From: Pseudomonas oryzihabitans
GTDB taxonomy: Bacteria; Pseudomonadota; Gammaproteobacteria; Pseudomonadales; Pseudomonadaceae
Direction: 5' to 3'
NCBI RefSeq assembly: GCF_007665395.1
Contig: NZ_VDND01000013.1
Span: 1-64,000, forward strand
Length of the DNA: 64,000 nucleotides
Below are positions 1 to 8,463 of the stretch, in pieces (position 1 is the first letter of the stretch; each line of letters opens with the position of its first letter). Below the pieces are notes generated by a model that did no database searches, was not told the origin of the DNA, and saw only the letters and a list, made by a program, of their open reading frames with translations. The translations under genes and the position numbers were made by a program.

Positions 1-63
1 TCAACTACAAACCGCCCATCAGTCGGGCTCCGTTGCCACTGAACAACGTACTGGGTTTACACA
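1..63 (+). mobile_element. Right end of an IS481-family insertion sequence (rest lies outside the window)
   Basis: The first 63 bases end in GGGTTTACACA, the complement of a TGTGTAAACCC-type terminus, which is how IS481-family inverted repeats usually begin. Immediately outside lies ACTAGG (64-69), matching the NCTAGN target preferred by IS481. The interrupted DUF559 gene on the other side stops aligning with its family exactly at this border. The left end and the matching target duplicate lie outside the window, so the duplication cannot be confirmed here. Confidence 0.7.
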
Positions 64-68
64 ACTAG
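3..68 (+). CDS. IS481-family transposase, C-terminal fragment
   Basis: Frame 3 from the window edge encodes a 21-residue tail containing KPPISR and NNVLGLH, the characteristic C-terminus of IS481-family DDE transposases (integrase core fold). The catalytic DDE residues would lie upstream, outside the window. The stop codon TAG (66-68) is part of the CTAG target sequence rather than of the element itself, so the reading frame is closed by the host DNA. Only the tail is visible; family assignment rests on this motif plus the terminus and target sequence. Confidence 0.65.
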   Translation, partial: NYKPPISRAPLPLNNVLGLHN

Positions 69-230
69 GCGTGCTTCCAGGCAGACGAAGTCCAGGATGT
101 AGCGGCCATGGGGGTGCTGACGGCGGAATTTGAAGCCTTGCAGACGGTTACCGCGCAGGTGATGCCAGAGCAGGCGTTCGGCATCCGTCTGCCCGCGACG
201 CAAGGCGCGGGCGTGTGTGATGAGGGGCAT
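57..230 (-). pseudogene. DUF559 (VSR-like endonuclease fold) protein, truncated by the IS
   Basis: The minus strand from ATG at 230 encodes 57 residues. It opens with an ARALRR motif followed by TDAERLLW, then GFKFRRQHP and YILDFVC, the hallmark N-terminal half of DUF559 proteins. Intact members are about 110-130 residues and continue with an ELDGGQH block after LVV. Here the frame runs into the IS terminus and stops at TAA (57-59), so the second half with presumed active-site residues is missing. DUF559 proteins are predicted nucleases of unknown cellular role. This copy is almost certainly non-functional. Confidence 0.75.
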
Positions 231-1127
231 GGGAGTCCTTTCCCTTTGTATTTTGGTGTTGCGTTTGCCCTCACCCCAGCCCTCTCCCGGAGGGAGAGGG
301 GGCGGTATGGAATGGGCTGATGCTGTGGAGTATCGCCTGGGGGTTTGGACTTGGCGATAGCTCTGGCGCGAGGGTTTTGCGGGTTTCAGTCTTGGCTTGC
401 TGAGAGGGAAATAGCTAAGGACTGAAAGGGCTGTGGCGTTGGGGTTACCCTCACCCCAGCCCTCTCCCAGAGGGAGAGGGGGCGGTATGGAGTAAGAGGT
501 ATTTTGGGAGTATCGCCCAAGGCTTTGAAGTACGCGCGGTTTGCGAGGCTATGGCGTAGGTGCCAACGCGGCCCTTACCCCAACCCTCTCCCGGTGGGAG
601 AGGGGCCATAAGGAGCGAAAAGGAGCTGTGTAGTAGCTGACCCTGAAAGACAGCGAGACGGCCAAAGTTGCTATCGCGGCAACTCCGAAAACACCTGCGA
701 AGCTTAGCTCTGGCGGAGAAGCCCGCTCCGCTCCAGACAGCCCCCTCTCCCTCTGGGAGAGGGTTGGGGTGAGGGCAAACCCATGGCCCCGGCGCGGCTT
801 ATGTCTTCCCGAACGCCGCCGCCACAGTAGCGTAGGCCGCTTCGTGCTAGTCGAACCCGGCGTAACGCACCAGCAGGGTTTCCCATCCTCGGCAGAGACG
901 AGAACCGCGCGATAGCACGGCCCATCCGCCTGGATTGCGGCCTAGCCGATAAGAGTGGAGGGGTAGGAGGTGAAACCGCCGCAGATGGCCTTGCAGAATC
1001 GCTATCGCAGTAACCCTGAAACAACGCTGAGGCCCAGAGCTGGAGGAGAGCCCGGCCCCGCTCCAGACCGCCCCCTCTCCCCGGGGGAGAGGGTTGGGGT
1101 GAGGGTGCGTGCAGGGCCCTGCGCGTC
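231..1127. repeat. Gene-free region built from CTCTCCC/GGGAGAG palindromic repeats
   Basis: About 900 bases without an intact gene. Five copies of a palindromic element with the shape CCCTCACCCCA-N-CCTCTCCC-NNNN-GGGAGAGGG lie at about 268-302, 448-482, 572-605, 741-775 and 1071-1105. The first two sit 180 bp apart with similar intervening sequence, and the last two are 330 bp apart within a larger tandem duplication. The same element recurs at 12.1-12.6 kb and 61.1-61.4 kb. It behaves like a REP-type extragenic palindrome. No promoter or RNA gene is recognisable. Confidence 0.8.
800..1000 (-). pseudogene. Decayed partial duplicate of the gene at 1128-1436
   Basis: On the minus strand this stretch aligns base by base, at an offset of about 330, with the 3' two thirds of the intact gene at 1128-1436. 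Shared blocks include those encoding the C-terminal alanine-rich tail and the AICG motif. In-frame stops, indels and lack of a start make it a remnant. The flanking palindromic repeat and the sequence before it are duplicated as well, so the whole unit arose by tandem duplication and only the distal copy stayed intact. Confidence 0.7.
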
Positions 1128-1436
1128 TTACGTCTTCTCGAACGCCGCCGCGGCGGTGGCGTAGGCCGCTTCGTGGTAGTCGAATTCGGCGGACTGTACC
1201 AGCAGGGTTTCCTCGTCCTCGGTGAAGGCGATCACCGGGCGATAGGAGAGGCCGTCGGCCTTGATTTCGGCTTCGTCGATGAGCTTGGAGAGATCGAAGG
1301 CGAAGTCACCGCAGATGGCCTTGGCCTGGGCGTCGGTGATGCCGTGTTTCTTCAGGGCATCGCGCAGCAGGGTGCTCCACTGGTATTGAAACTGGATACC
1401 CAGTTTGGCGTAGCTGGGACCGTAGTCGATTTCCAT
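1128..1436 (-). CDS. Conserved hypothetical protein, 102 aa
   Basis: A small soluble, acidic protein with no signal peptide or membrane segment. It starts at ATG 1436 (MEIDYGPSY) and ends in an alanine-rich tail followed by FEKT. I do not recognise a named domain. Reading on the minus strand, it lies downstream of the MFS transporter with a 175-bp gap, so it may be transcribed from its own promoter or by read-through. Its reality as a gene is supported by a decayed tandem duplicate at about 800-1000, whose differences include stop codons that the intact copy avoids. Function unknown. Confidence 0.7.
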   Translation of the reverse strand: MEIDYGPSYAKLGIQFQYQWSTLLRDALKKHGITDAQAKAICGDFAFDLSKLIDEAEIKADGLSYRPVIAFTEDEETLLVQSAEFDYHEAAYATAAAAFEKT

Positions 1437-1611
1437 GAGTGTGTAACCGGGGCTTGAGAGGAGGGGGCGAACTCGCCACAGCGGCCAGCGAAATGACCGT
1501 TGTGAGCGCTGCCGGTGACACTACGATGGCGCGCCGAAAAGCCCAGGCAAAGAGGGGCGGGCCGGACGGCCAAATCTAATGACCGAGAGGCCCGCAGCGG
1601 GGGACGGGTGG

Positions 1612-2919
1612 TTATTCGTGCACGATGCGCGAGTGATCGCGGGTGTCCTTCATGAAGACGTACACCAGCAGCGAGCAGGCGATGCAGCCGGTCACGTACC
1701 AGTAGTAGCCGCTCTCCATGCCGATGCTCTTGAACCACAGGGCCAGGTACTCGGCGGTGCCGCCGAAGATGGAGACGGTCAGGGCATAGGGCAGGCCGAC
1801 GCCGAGGGCGCGGATCTCGGTGGGGAACAACTCGGCCTTCACCACGGCGTTGATCGAGGTGTAGAAGCTGACGATCACCAGTGCCGCCATGATCAGCCAG
1901 AAGGCGCCCCACCAGGTGGTGACGCTACCCAGCTCGGAGAGGATCGGATAGGTGAACAGGGTGCCCAGGACACCGAAGGCGATCAGCACTGGGCGCCGGC
2001 CGATGCGGTCGGAGATCGCGCCGACGATGGGTTGCAGCAGCATGAAGAGGAACAGCGTCGCCGCCGAGATGGAGGTGGCGTCGGTCTTGCTCATGCCCAC
2101 CGAGTTGACCAGGTACTTCTGCATGTAGGTGGTGTAGGTGTAGAAGGCCAGGGTGCCACCCATGGTCAGGCCGACCACGGTGAAGAACTCCTTGGGATGC
2201 CGCGCCAGGGTGCGCATCAGGGATTCCTTGGGCTTCTCGGCCTTCTTGAAGGAGCTGGTCTCCTCCATGCCGCGCCGCAGGTAGAGCGCGGTCACCGCGC
2301 AGGCGGCGCCGATCACGAAGGGAATGCGCCAGCCCCAGCTCTCCAGCTGCTCGACGCTCAGCGCCTGCTGCAGCACGATCAGGGTGGCCAGGGCCAGCAA
2401 CTGCCCGGAGATCAGGGTGACGTACTGGAAGCTGGAATAGAAACCGCGGCTTTCCTTGGTCGCCATCTCGCTAAGGTAGGTGGCGGAGGTGCCGTATTCA
2501 CCGCCTACGGACAGCCCCTGCAGCAGCCGCGCGAGCACCAGCATGATGGGCGCGGCGACGCCGATGGTGGTGTAGCTGGGGGTGAGGGCGATGATCAGGG
2601 AGCCGGCGCACATCATGATCACCGAGACCATCAGCGCGGCCTTGCGGCCGGCCTTGTCGGCATAGAGCCCCATCAACCAGCCGCCGATGGGGCGCATGAG
2701 AAAACCCACGGCGAAGATGGCGGCGACGTTGAGCAGCTGGGCGGTCTGGTCGCCCTTGGGGAAGAAGGCCTTGGCGAAGTACAGGGAGAAGGCGGCGTAG
2801 ACGTACCAGTCGTACCATTCGACCAGGTTGCCGACGGAACCGCTGAAGATGGACTTGATGCGCTGCGAGGTGGTCTTGGGCGCGGTCTGGCCGGCCGCGA
2901 GGGTAGCGGTGCTATCCAC
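1612..2919 (-). CDS. MFS dicarboxylate / alpha-ketoglutarate-type proton symporter
   Basis: A 435-residue metabolite:H+ symporter (MHS) family inner-membrane transporter with about 12 membrane segments. Family signatures include GNLVEWYDWY near the N-terminus, a GRK-containing loop after TM2, RLLQGLSVGGEYG in the TM4-5 region and SDRIGRRP in the middle loop. A GTG at 2919 is chosen as start because AAGAGGA lies 9 bases upstream and the family N-terminus begins shortly after it. KgtP of E. coli and PA5530 of P. aeruginosa (alpha-ketoglutarate uptake) are the closest relatives I can name. The adjacent kinase/regulator pair and sigma-54-like promoter support uptake of a C4/C5 dicarboxylate. Exact substrate is inferred. 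Confidence 0.8.
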   Translation of the reverse strand: MDSTATLAAGQTAPKTTSQRIKSIFSGSVGNLVEWYDWYVYAAFSLYFAKAFFPKGDQTAQLLNVAAIFAVGFLMRPIGGWLMGLYADKAGRKAALMVSVIMMCAGSLIIALTPSYTTIGVAAPIMLVLARLLQGLSVGGEYGTSATYLSEMATKESRGFYSSFQYVTLISGQLLALATLIVLQQALSVEQLESWGWRIPFVIGAACAVTALYLRRGMEETSSFKKAEKPKESLMRTLARHPKEFFTVVGLTMGGTLAFYTYTTYMQKYLVNSVGMSKTDATSISAATLFLFMLLQPIVGAISDRIGRRPVLIAFGVLGTLFTYPILSELGSVTTWWGAFWLIMAALVIVSFYTSINAVVKAELFPTEIRALGVGLPYALTVSIFGGTAEYLALWFKSIGMESGYYWYVTGCIACSLLVYVFMKDTRDHSRIVHE

Positions 2920-2975
2920 AGGGGTGTTCCTCTTGTCGTTGTTATTAGGGCGCTCGGGGCGTCGACAAGGGTCGT

Positions 2976-2991
2976 AGCAGGGAGCGTGCCA
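2976..2991 (-). promoter_or_regulatory. Sigma-54 (RpoN) -24/-12 promoter for the dicarboxylate transporter
   Basis: On the minus strand the sequence TGGCACG-CTCC-CTGCT matches the RpoN consensus TGGCACG-N4-TTGCW with invariant GG and GC at correct spacing. It lies about 57 bases upstream of the GTG start of the transporter. The neighbouring regulator is an NtrC-type activator with a GAFTGA motif, which works only on sigma-54 promoters. Confidence 0.75.
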
Positions 2992-3034
2992 GGTCGCGAT
3001 GCCGCGTCTTGACTGGGTTTTGCCGTGGAGGATG

Positions 3035-3079
3035 GGCGAAAGATCGCCGAAAGCCGTCTGGCAATGAGCGGATTTCCGC
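3035..3079. promoter_or_regulatory. Possible upstream activator sites for the NtrC-type regulator
   Basis: Two short dyads lie 44-100 bases upstream of the sigma-54 promoter: GGCGA-N4-TCGCC (3035-3048) and GCGGA-N2-TCCGC (3068-3079). Their position suits an enhancer-binding activator, but the second may instead be a remnant 3' hairpin of the regulator gene that ends at 3090. No consensus is known to me for this regulator. Confidence 0.3.
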
Positions 3080-3089
3080 CGATGGCGAC

Positions 3090-4415
3090 TCAGTCGTCGT
3101 CGCGAAAGTCGGCGCGCACCAGGCCGTGGCGCTGCATCTTCTCGTTGAGGGTGCGTCGCGGCAGCTGCAGCTCGTCCATCACCGCCTTGATCTCGCCGCC
3201 ATGGCGGGCCAGGGCGGCGCGCAGGCACTGGGCCTCGAAGGCTTCCAACTGGTCGGCCAGGGCGCTGCCGGTGGCGGTGGGCGGTGCGCCCAGGCCGAGC
3301 GCCTCGCGTTCGGCGGCGTTGGCGAGTTCGCGCACGTTGCCCGGCCAGCCGTGGCCGAGCAACTGCGCCAGCCGCGCTGCACTGGGCGGCGTGACCGGGC
3401 GACCCAGGCGGGCACCGGCGGCGGCGAGGAAGTGATCGAACAGCAGCGGGATGTCCTCGCGCCGCGCCCGCAGCGGCGGCAGCTGCAGCTCGGCGACATT
3501 GAGGCGATAGGCCAGGTCCTCGCGAAAGCGCCCGGCGCGGGCTTCTTCGAGCAGATCCGGCTTGGTGGCGGCGACGATGCGCAGGTCCAGGGCGATGCTC
3601 TGGTTGGAGCCCAGGCGCTCCAGGCGCTGCTCCTGCAGCACCCGCAACAGCTTGACCTGCTGCGCCAGGGGCATGCTCTCGATCTCGTCCAGGAACAGGG
3701 TGCCGCCGTTGGCGTATTCCAGCTTGCCGATGCGCTTGCCCTGGGCGCCGGTGAAGGCGCCGCTCTCGTGGCCGAACAATTCGCTTTCGAACAGCTGCTC
3801 GGGAATGGCCGCGCAATTGAGCGCGACGAAGGCCTGGCCGGCGCGCGGGCCGAAGTCGTGCAGGCAGCGGGCGACCAGTTCCTTGCCGCTGCCGGTCTCG
3901 CCGCGCAGCAGGACGTTCACCGGCGTGGGCGCCAGGTCGAGGATCTGCTGGCGCAGCCGGACGATGCCGGGGGAGACCCCCAGCAGCCGACGGGCGAGGG
4001 TGCTCTGGTCGTCGACCCGGCGATGCAGCTGGCGGTTTTCCAGGACCAGCCGGCGTTTCTCCAGGGCCCGCCCGAGATCGCCCAGCAGTGCCTCGGGGCT
4101 GAAGGGTTTTTCCAGGAAGTCGTAGGCGCCCTGGCGCATGGCGGTCACCGCCAGGGCGACGTCGCCATGGGCGGTGAGCAGGATCACCGGCAGGTCGCGA
4201 TCCAGCGCCTGCAGGTGCTCCAGCAGGGCCAGGCCGTCCATGCCGGGCATGCGCACGTCACTGACCACCACCCCGGCGAAGTCCGGCGTCACCGCCGCCA
4301 GGCAGTCCTCGGCGCGGGCGAACAGCCGCACTTGATGCCCGGACAACTCCAGCCACTGGCATACCGCCTCGCGGATGCTGGCTTCGTCGTCGACCAGATA
4401 GACCTGGGCTTGCAT
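3090..4415 (-). CDS. Sigma-54-dependent response regulator, DctD/MifR type
   Basis: A 441-residue NtrC-family activator. The N-terminal receiver (about 1-120) carries D9/D10, phosphoacceptor D53 (SDVRMPG) and a KPF lysine. The central AAA+ domain (about 140-370) shows Walker A GETGSGKE, the sigma-54-contact loop GAFTGA and Walker B GGTLFLDEIE. A Fis-type helix-turn-helix ends the protein (RRTLNEKMQRHGL). It would be phosphorylated by the kinase encoded 65 bases upstream in the same direction and activate the transporter at 1612-2919 through the RpoN promoter at 2976-2991. P. aeruginosa MifR, which controls alpha-ketoglutarate uptake, is the best match in arrangement; DctD is the alternative. 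Confidence 0.85.
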   Translation of the reverse strand: MQAQVYLVDDEASIREAVCQWLELSGHQVRLFARAEDCLAAVTPDFAGVVVSDVRMPGMDGLALLEHLQALDRDLPVILLTAHGDVALAVTAMRQGAYDFLEKPFSPEALLGDLGRALEKRRLVLENRQLHRRVDDQSTLARRLLGVSPGIVRLRQQILDLAPTPVNVLLRGETGSGKELVARCLHDFGPRAGQAFVALNCAAIPEQLFESELFGHESGAFTGAQGKRIGKLEYANGGTLFLDEIESMPLAQQVKLLRVLQEQRLERLGSNQSIALDLRIVAATKPDLLEEARAGRFREDLAYRLNVAELQLPPLRARREDIPLLFDHFLAAAGARLGRPVTPPSAARLAQLLGHGWPGNVRELANAAEREALGLGAPPTATGSALADQLEAFEAQCLRAALARHGGEIKAVMDELQLPRRTLNEKMQRHGLVRADFRDDD

Positions 4416-4480
4416 GGGAGGCGTCCTCTCGCGGCCGGTGCGCCGCTACCTTGCCCGATCGGTGCCGGGGGGTCGAGGCT

Positions 4481-6223
4481 TCAATCGGGGGCGGCCGGCA
4501 AACGGAGCCGGAACACCGCGCCCTCTGTGCCATTGTCCGCCTCCAGGTGGCCGCCCTGGGCCTGGACGATGGCCGAGGACACCGCCAGCCCCAGTCCGAG
4601 GCCCTCGCCGACCGGCTTGGTGGTGAAGAAGGGATCGAACACCTGGGCCAGGTGCTCGGCGGCGATGCCACCGCCGTTGTCGGCCACCTCCAGCTGCCAG
4701 CTGCCGCCCTCCAGCCGCAAATGCACCCTGACCCGCGGCGTCGGCCGCCCGGCCACCGCGTCCAGCGCGTTGCGCAGCAGGTTCACCAGCACCTGCTCCA
4801 GGCGGATGGGATCACCCAGCAGCCACGCCGGCCGCGGCAGGTCGAGGACCAGCTCGGCACCCACCTCGGCGCGGCGCGCCTCCAGCAATTCCAGCGCCTG
4901 GTCCACCACCCGGGCCAGGTCGACCCGCTCGCGCAGACCGGCCGGGGTCTTGCGCGCATAGGTCTTGAGGTGGGCGGTGAGGCCGCTCATGCGGGTCAGC
5001 AGGCCATCGAGGCGCTCCAGGGCGGCACGCGCCTCGTCCAGCCGGCCGTGATCCAGCAGCAGCCGCAGGCTGGCCAGGTGCATGCGCTGGGCGGTGAGCG
5101 GCTGGTTGAGTTCGTGTACCAGGGCCGCCGACATCTGCCCCAGGGCGGCCAGCTTGGCGGCCTGCACCAGGCCATCCTGGGCGGTGCGGAGTTCCGCGGT
5201 GCGGGCTTCCACCAGCTGCTCCAGCTCCAGTCGACTGCGCTGGCGCAGGCGCTGCAGGCGCCGCCGCTGGACCAGCAGCAAGGCCGCGCAGACCAGCAGC
5301 AACCAGGCGCAGCCGGCGGCCAGGGCGGCGCCCAGGCTGCTGCCCGGCAACTCCGCGGTGGGCCTGAGCAGGTGCAGGGTCCAGCCTTCGCTGGGCAGCG
5401 GCAGGCTGTCCCAGAGGTAGTCTTCGGTACTTTCCGGCGCTGCGATCCGGGCGACCTGGCGCTGCTCGCCCAGGGCCAGGCGTGCACGGTGGGCCAGCGG
5501 CTGCAGGGTGCGCCGGTCGTACTGCCGGGTGGTGGCCAGCTCGGTGCGTTCGGCAGGGCTCAGCTCGCGCAGCAGGCGGTAGCGCCAGTCGGGTCGGTTG
5601 GCGGCGAACACCACGCCGCGGGCGTCGCTGAGCAGCAGCACCTCGGGGTGTTCGCCCCAACGCGCCTCGATGGCGGGGAATTCCAGCTTGACCACTACCG
5701 CGCCGAGGAAGCGCCCGGCGCCATCCAGCACCGCGTGGGAGAGGAAGTAGCCAGGGATGCCGGTGGTGACGCCGACGGCATAGAAGCGTCCGCTGCCGCC
5801 CGCCAGGGTCTCGCGGAAATAGGGACGAAAGCCGTAGTTGTGGCCGACGTAGCTGGTGGGCAGGCGCCAGTTGCTGGCCCCTATGGCCAGGCCGGTACGA
5901 TCCAGCACCTCCAGCGTCGAGGATTGGGCCGCGGCATTGAGCCTCTCCAGCTTGAGATTGAGCCGCTCGGTGGCCGCCGCCGTAGGTGGCGTGCTGAGGG
6001 CGGCGATCAGCTCGGGGTCCTGCGCCAGGACCGCCGGCAGGGCGCGGAAGCGGTCGATCAGGGTCTGCAGGCCGCTGGCGTGCAGGCGCAGTTGTTCCTG
6101 GCCGAGCAGGCTGGCTTCGGCCAGGGCCGCCCGTTCGGCGCGTTGCCAGGCCAGGCCGCTGACCAGCAGGCCGCCGAGCAGGGCGAGCAACAGCACCGGC
6201 AGCAGGCGCAGGGCAGGGGGCAT
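4481..6223 (-). CDS. Sensor histidine kinase, DctB/MifS type
   Basis: A 580-residue inner-membrane kinase. An N-terminal membrane segment (about 5-25) is followed by a large periplasmic double-PAS/Cache-like sensor domain (about 30-280, including a YGFRPYF motif typical of DctB sensors), a second membrane segment (about 290-310), a coiled linker and a dimerisation domain with the H-box ALVHELNQPL. The ATPase has N-box LLRNALDA, G1 DNGGGI and G2 GLGLGLAV. ATG 6223 is chosen because translation upstream lacks hydrophobic or family-like sequence. It should sense an extracytoplasmic dicarboxylate and phosphorylate the regulator at 3090-4415. Confidence 0.82.
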   Translation of the reverse strand: MPPALRLLPVLLLALLGGLLVSGLAWQRAERAALAEASLLGQEQLRLHASGLQTLIDRFRALPAVLAQDPELIAALSTPPTAAATERLNLKLERLNAAAQSSTLEVLDRTGLAIGASNWRLPTSYVGHNYGFRPYFRETLAGGSGRFYAVGVTTGIPGYFLSHAVLDGAGRFLGAVVVKLEFPAIEARWGEHPEVLLLSDARGVVFAANRPDWRYRLLRELSPAERTELATTRQYDRRTLQPLAHRARLALGEQRQVARIAAPESTEDYLWDSLPLPSEGWTLHLLRPTAELPGSSLGAALAAGCAWLLLVCAALLLVQRRRLQRLRQRSRLELEQLVEARTAELRTAQDGLVQAAKLAALGQMSAALVHELNQPLTAQRMHLASLRLLLDHGRLDEARAALERLDGLLTRMSGLTAHLKTYARKTPAGLRERVDLARVVDQALELLEARRAEVGAELVLDLPRPAWLLGDPIRLEQVLVNLLRNALDAVAGRPTPRVRVHLRLEGGSWQLEVADNGGGIAAEHLAQVFDPFFTTKPVGEGLGLGLAVSSAIVQAQGGHLEADNGTEGAVFRLRLPAAPD

Positions 6224-6278
6224 CGAGGGGCACCGTGGCGGGGGTGGCCGGACGATAGCACGACCCTTGGCCGCCGGC

Positions 6279-7592
6279 TCACGCCGAGATGGCGGCGGCC
6301 TGGGCGATCTGCTCGGGCTGGAAGTGGCAGGTGAAGCAGCTGCCTTCGCCGACCACGCTGTGGATGTCCAGCGCGCCACGGTGGCGGATCAGCACGTGCT
6401 TGACGATGGCCAGGCCCAGCCCGGTACCGCCCGTGCTGGACGCCCGGCTGGCATCGAGGCGATAGAAGCGCTCGGTGAGGCGCGGCAGGTGGCGGGCGTC
6501 GATGCCGGGCCCGGTGTCCTGCACTGCGACGTGGGCGCCCGTGGTGTTCTGCCAGGCGCGTACCCGCACCTCGCCGCCCTCGGGGCTGTACTTGACCGCG
6601 TTGAACACCAGGTTGGAAAAGCAGCTGCGCAGTTCGGTCTCGCTGCCCAGCAATGCCAGGCCCGGTTCGCAGTCCAGGCTCAGGCGATGGCCGACCACGC
6701 CGGACAGCGCCCGGCCGTCCTGCAGGATGGAGCCGAGCAGCGGGGCCAGGGCCACCGGACGGTTGTCGGCGGGATAGTCGGTGGCTTCCAGGCGCGCCAG
6801 CAGCAGCAGGTCGTCGATGGTGTGCTGCATGCGTCCGGCCTGCTGCTGCATCTGCCCCAGCGCCCGGCGCCAGCGCGGGGTGGCGTGTTCGGCGTTATCG
6901 AGCAGGGTTTCCAGGTAGCCGGTGATCACCGTCAGCGGCGTGCGCAACTCATGGGAGACGTTGGCGACGAAATCCTTGCGCATCTGTTCCAGCTGATGGA
7001 CGCGGGTCACGTCGCGCACCAGCAGCAGCCGATCGCCCTCGCCGAAACGGGTGACCAGGATGTGCAGGTACTGGTCGTCGTTGAGCGGCGAGGCCAGTTC
7101 CAGGGGTTCGCCGTAGTCGCCGCCGACGAAGTAGTCGGCGAAGCGCGGATGGCGGACCAGGTTGGTGATCGGCTGGCCGAGATCCTGTGGCTGGCGCAGG
7201 CCCAGCAAGGTCTCCGCGGCGCGGTTCCACCACTCCAGGTTGCCGTGGCGATCCACCAGGATGATGGCGTCGCGCAGGGCCTCGGTGGAGGCCTGGGCCC
7301 GGCCGATCACGGCGAGCAACTCTTCGCGCTGGCGCTGTTCGTTGCGCTGGCGGCGGTAGAGGCGATCCAGCACGTCGCCCCACAGGCCCTCGGCTTCCGG
7401 GGGCGCGCCGGGCGCTTCGTCCAGCAGCCAGGCATGCAGGCGCAGCAGGTGCCTCAGGGTGACCGCCAGGTAGACCGCCAGTCCCAGGGCCACCGCCAGG
7501 CCGACATGGCCGAAGGGCCAGCCGGCCAGGGCACAGCCGGCGACCACGGTCGCCAGTTGGGTGGCCAGACGGGAGCGCCAGTTGATGTTCAC
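6279..7592 (-). CDS. phoR: Phosphate regulon sensor histidine kinase PhoR
   Basis: A 437-residue membrane kinase partnering PhoB. Two close hydrophobic segments at residues about 8-50 are followed by a charged region, a PAS domain (about 95-190; DAIILVDRHG, EWWNRAAE), an H-box VANVSHELRTPLTVI, and an ATPase domain with NAVKYSPEGG, DTGPGI and GTGLGLAIVKH motifs. No large periplasmic domain is present, as expected for PhoR, which reads phosphate through the Pst transporter and PhoU. GTG 7592 is the likely start; it lies 20 bases past the end of phoB, so the pair is one operon. Length fits Pseudomonas PhoR. Confidence 0.93.
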   Translation of the reverse strand: MNINWRSRLATQLATVVAGCALAGWPFGHVGLAVALGLAVYLAVTLRHLLRLHAWLLDEAPGAPPEAEGLWGDVLDRLYRRQRNEQRQREELLAVIGRAQASTEALRDAIILVDRHGNLEWWNRAAETLLGLRQPQDLGQPITNLVRHPRFADYFVGGDYGEPLELASPLNDDQYLHILVTRFGEGDRLLLVRDVTRVHQLEQMRKDFVANVSHELRTPLTVITGYLETLLDNAEHATPRWRRALGQMQQQAGRMQHTIDDLLLLARLEATDYPADNRPVALAPLLGSILQDGRALSGVVGHRLSLDCEPGLALLGSETELRSCFSNLVFNAVKYSPEGGEVRVRAWQNTTGAHVAVQDTGPGIDARHLPRLTERFYRLDASRASSTGGTGLGLAIVKHVLIRHRGALDIHSVVGEGSCFTCHFQPEQIAQAAAISA

Positions 7593-7612
7593 GGCGGCGG
7601 TGGCCTGCGCGA

Positions 7613-8302
<690 letters not shown>

Positions 8303-8357
8303 GGAGCGCTCTGCCTCTCGAGTCCTTGCAATGTGCCGTGCATTAGATAGCGCCAAT

Positions 8358-8375
8358 ATTGCAGCTATGTGACAA
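8358..8375 (-). promoter_or_regulatory. Pho box upstream of phoB
   Basis: On the minus strand an 18-base site TTGTCACATAGCTGCAAT agrees at 14 positions with the Pho box consensus (two CTGTCAT-like 7-mers spaced by 4). A -10-like TATCTA follows 8 bases further on (8349-8344), the spacing seen where PhoB replaces -35 contacts. It sits 55 bases upstream of the phoB start. A second CTGTCAT half-site occurs on the plus strand at 8378-8384. Confidence 0.7.
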
Positions 8376-8399
8376 GGCTGTCATATCTAACGTAAATCC

Positions 8400-8428
8400 C
8401 ACAATATGGGATTGTGTGTCACATATTG
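8400..8428. promoter_or_regulatory. Nested dyads upstream of the IclR gene: probable operator
   Basis: Three overlapping inverted repeats occur within 29 bases: CACAAT-N5-ATTGTG (8400-8416), TGTG-T-CACA (8415-8423), and CAATATG-N13-CATATTG (8402-8428). The last has arms 20 bases apart, two helical turns. The cluster lies 36-64 bases before the IclR-family gene, the usual place for autoregulation by such dimers and tetramers. Binding is inferred. Confidence 0.5.
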
Positions 8429-8463
8429 AGATTTTCCGGCGAGGCTCCTAGAGTGAAGGCACT

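Noticed and set aside
1579..3012. Long plus-strand open frame (477 codons) opposite the MFS transporter and similar frames elsewhere
   Set aside because: Low-complexity Gly/Asp/His-rich translation with no family motifs; the minus strand has a clear transporter. These are by-products of high GC third positions.
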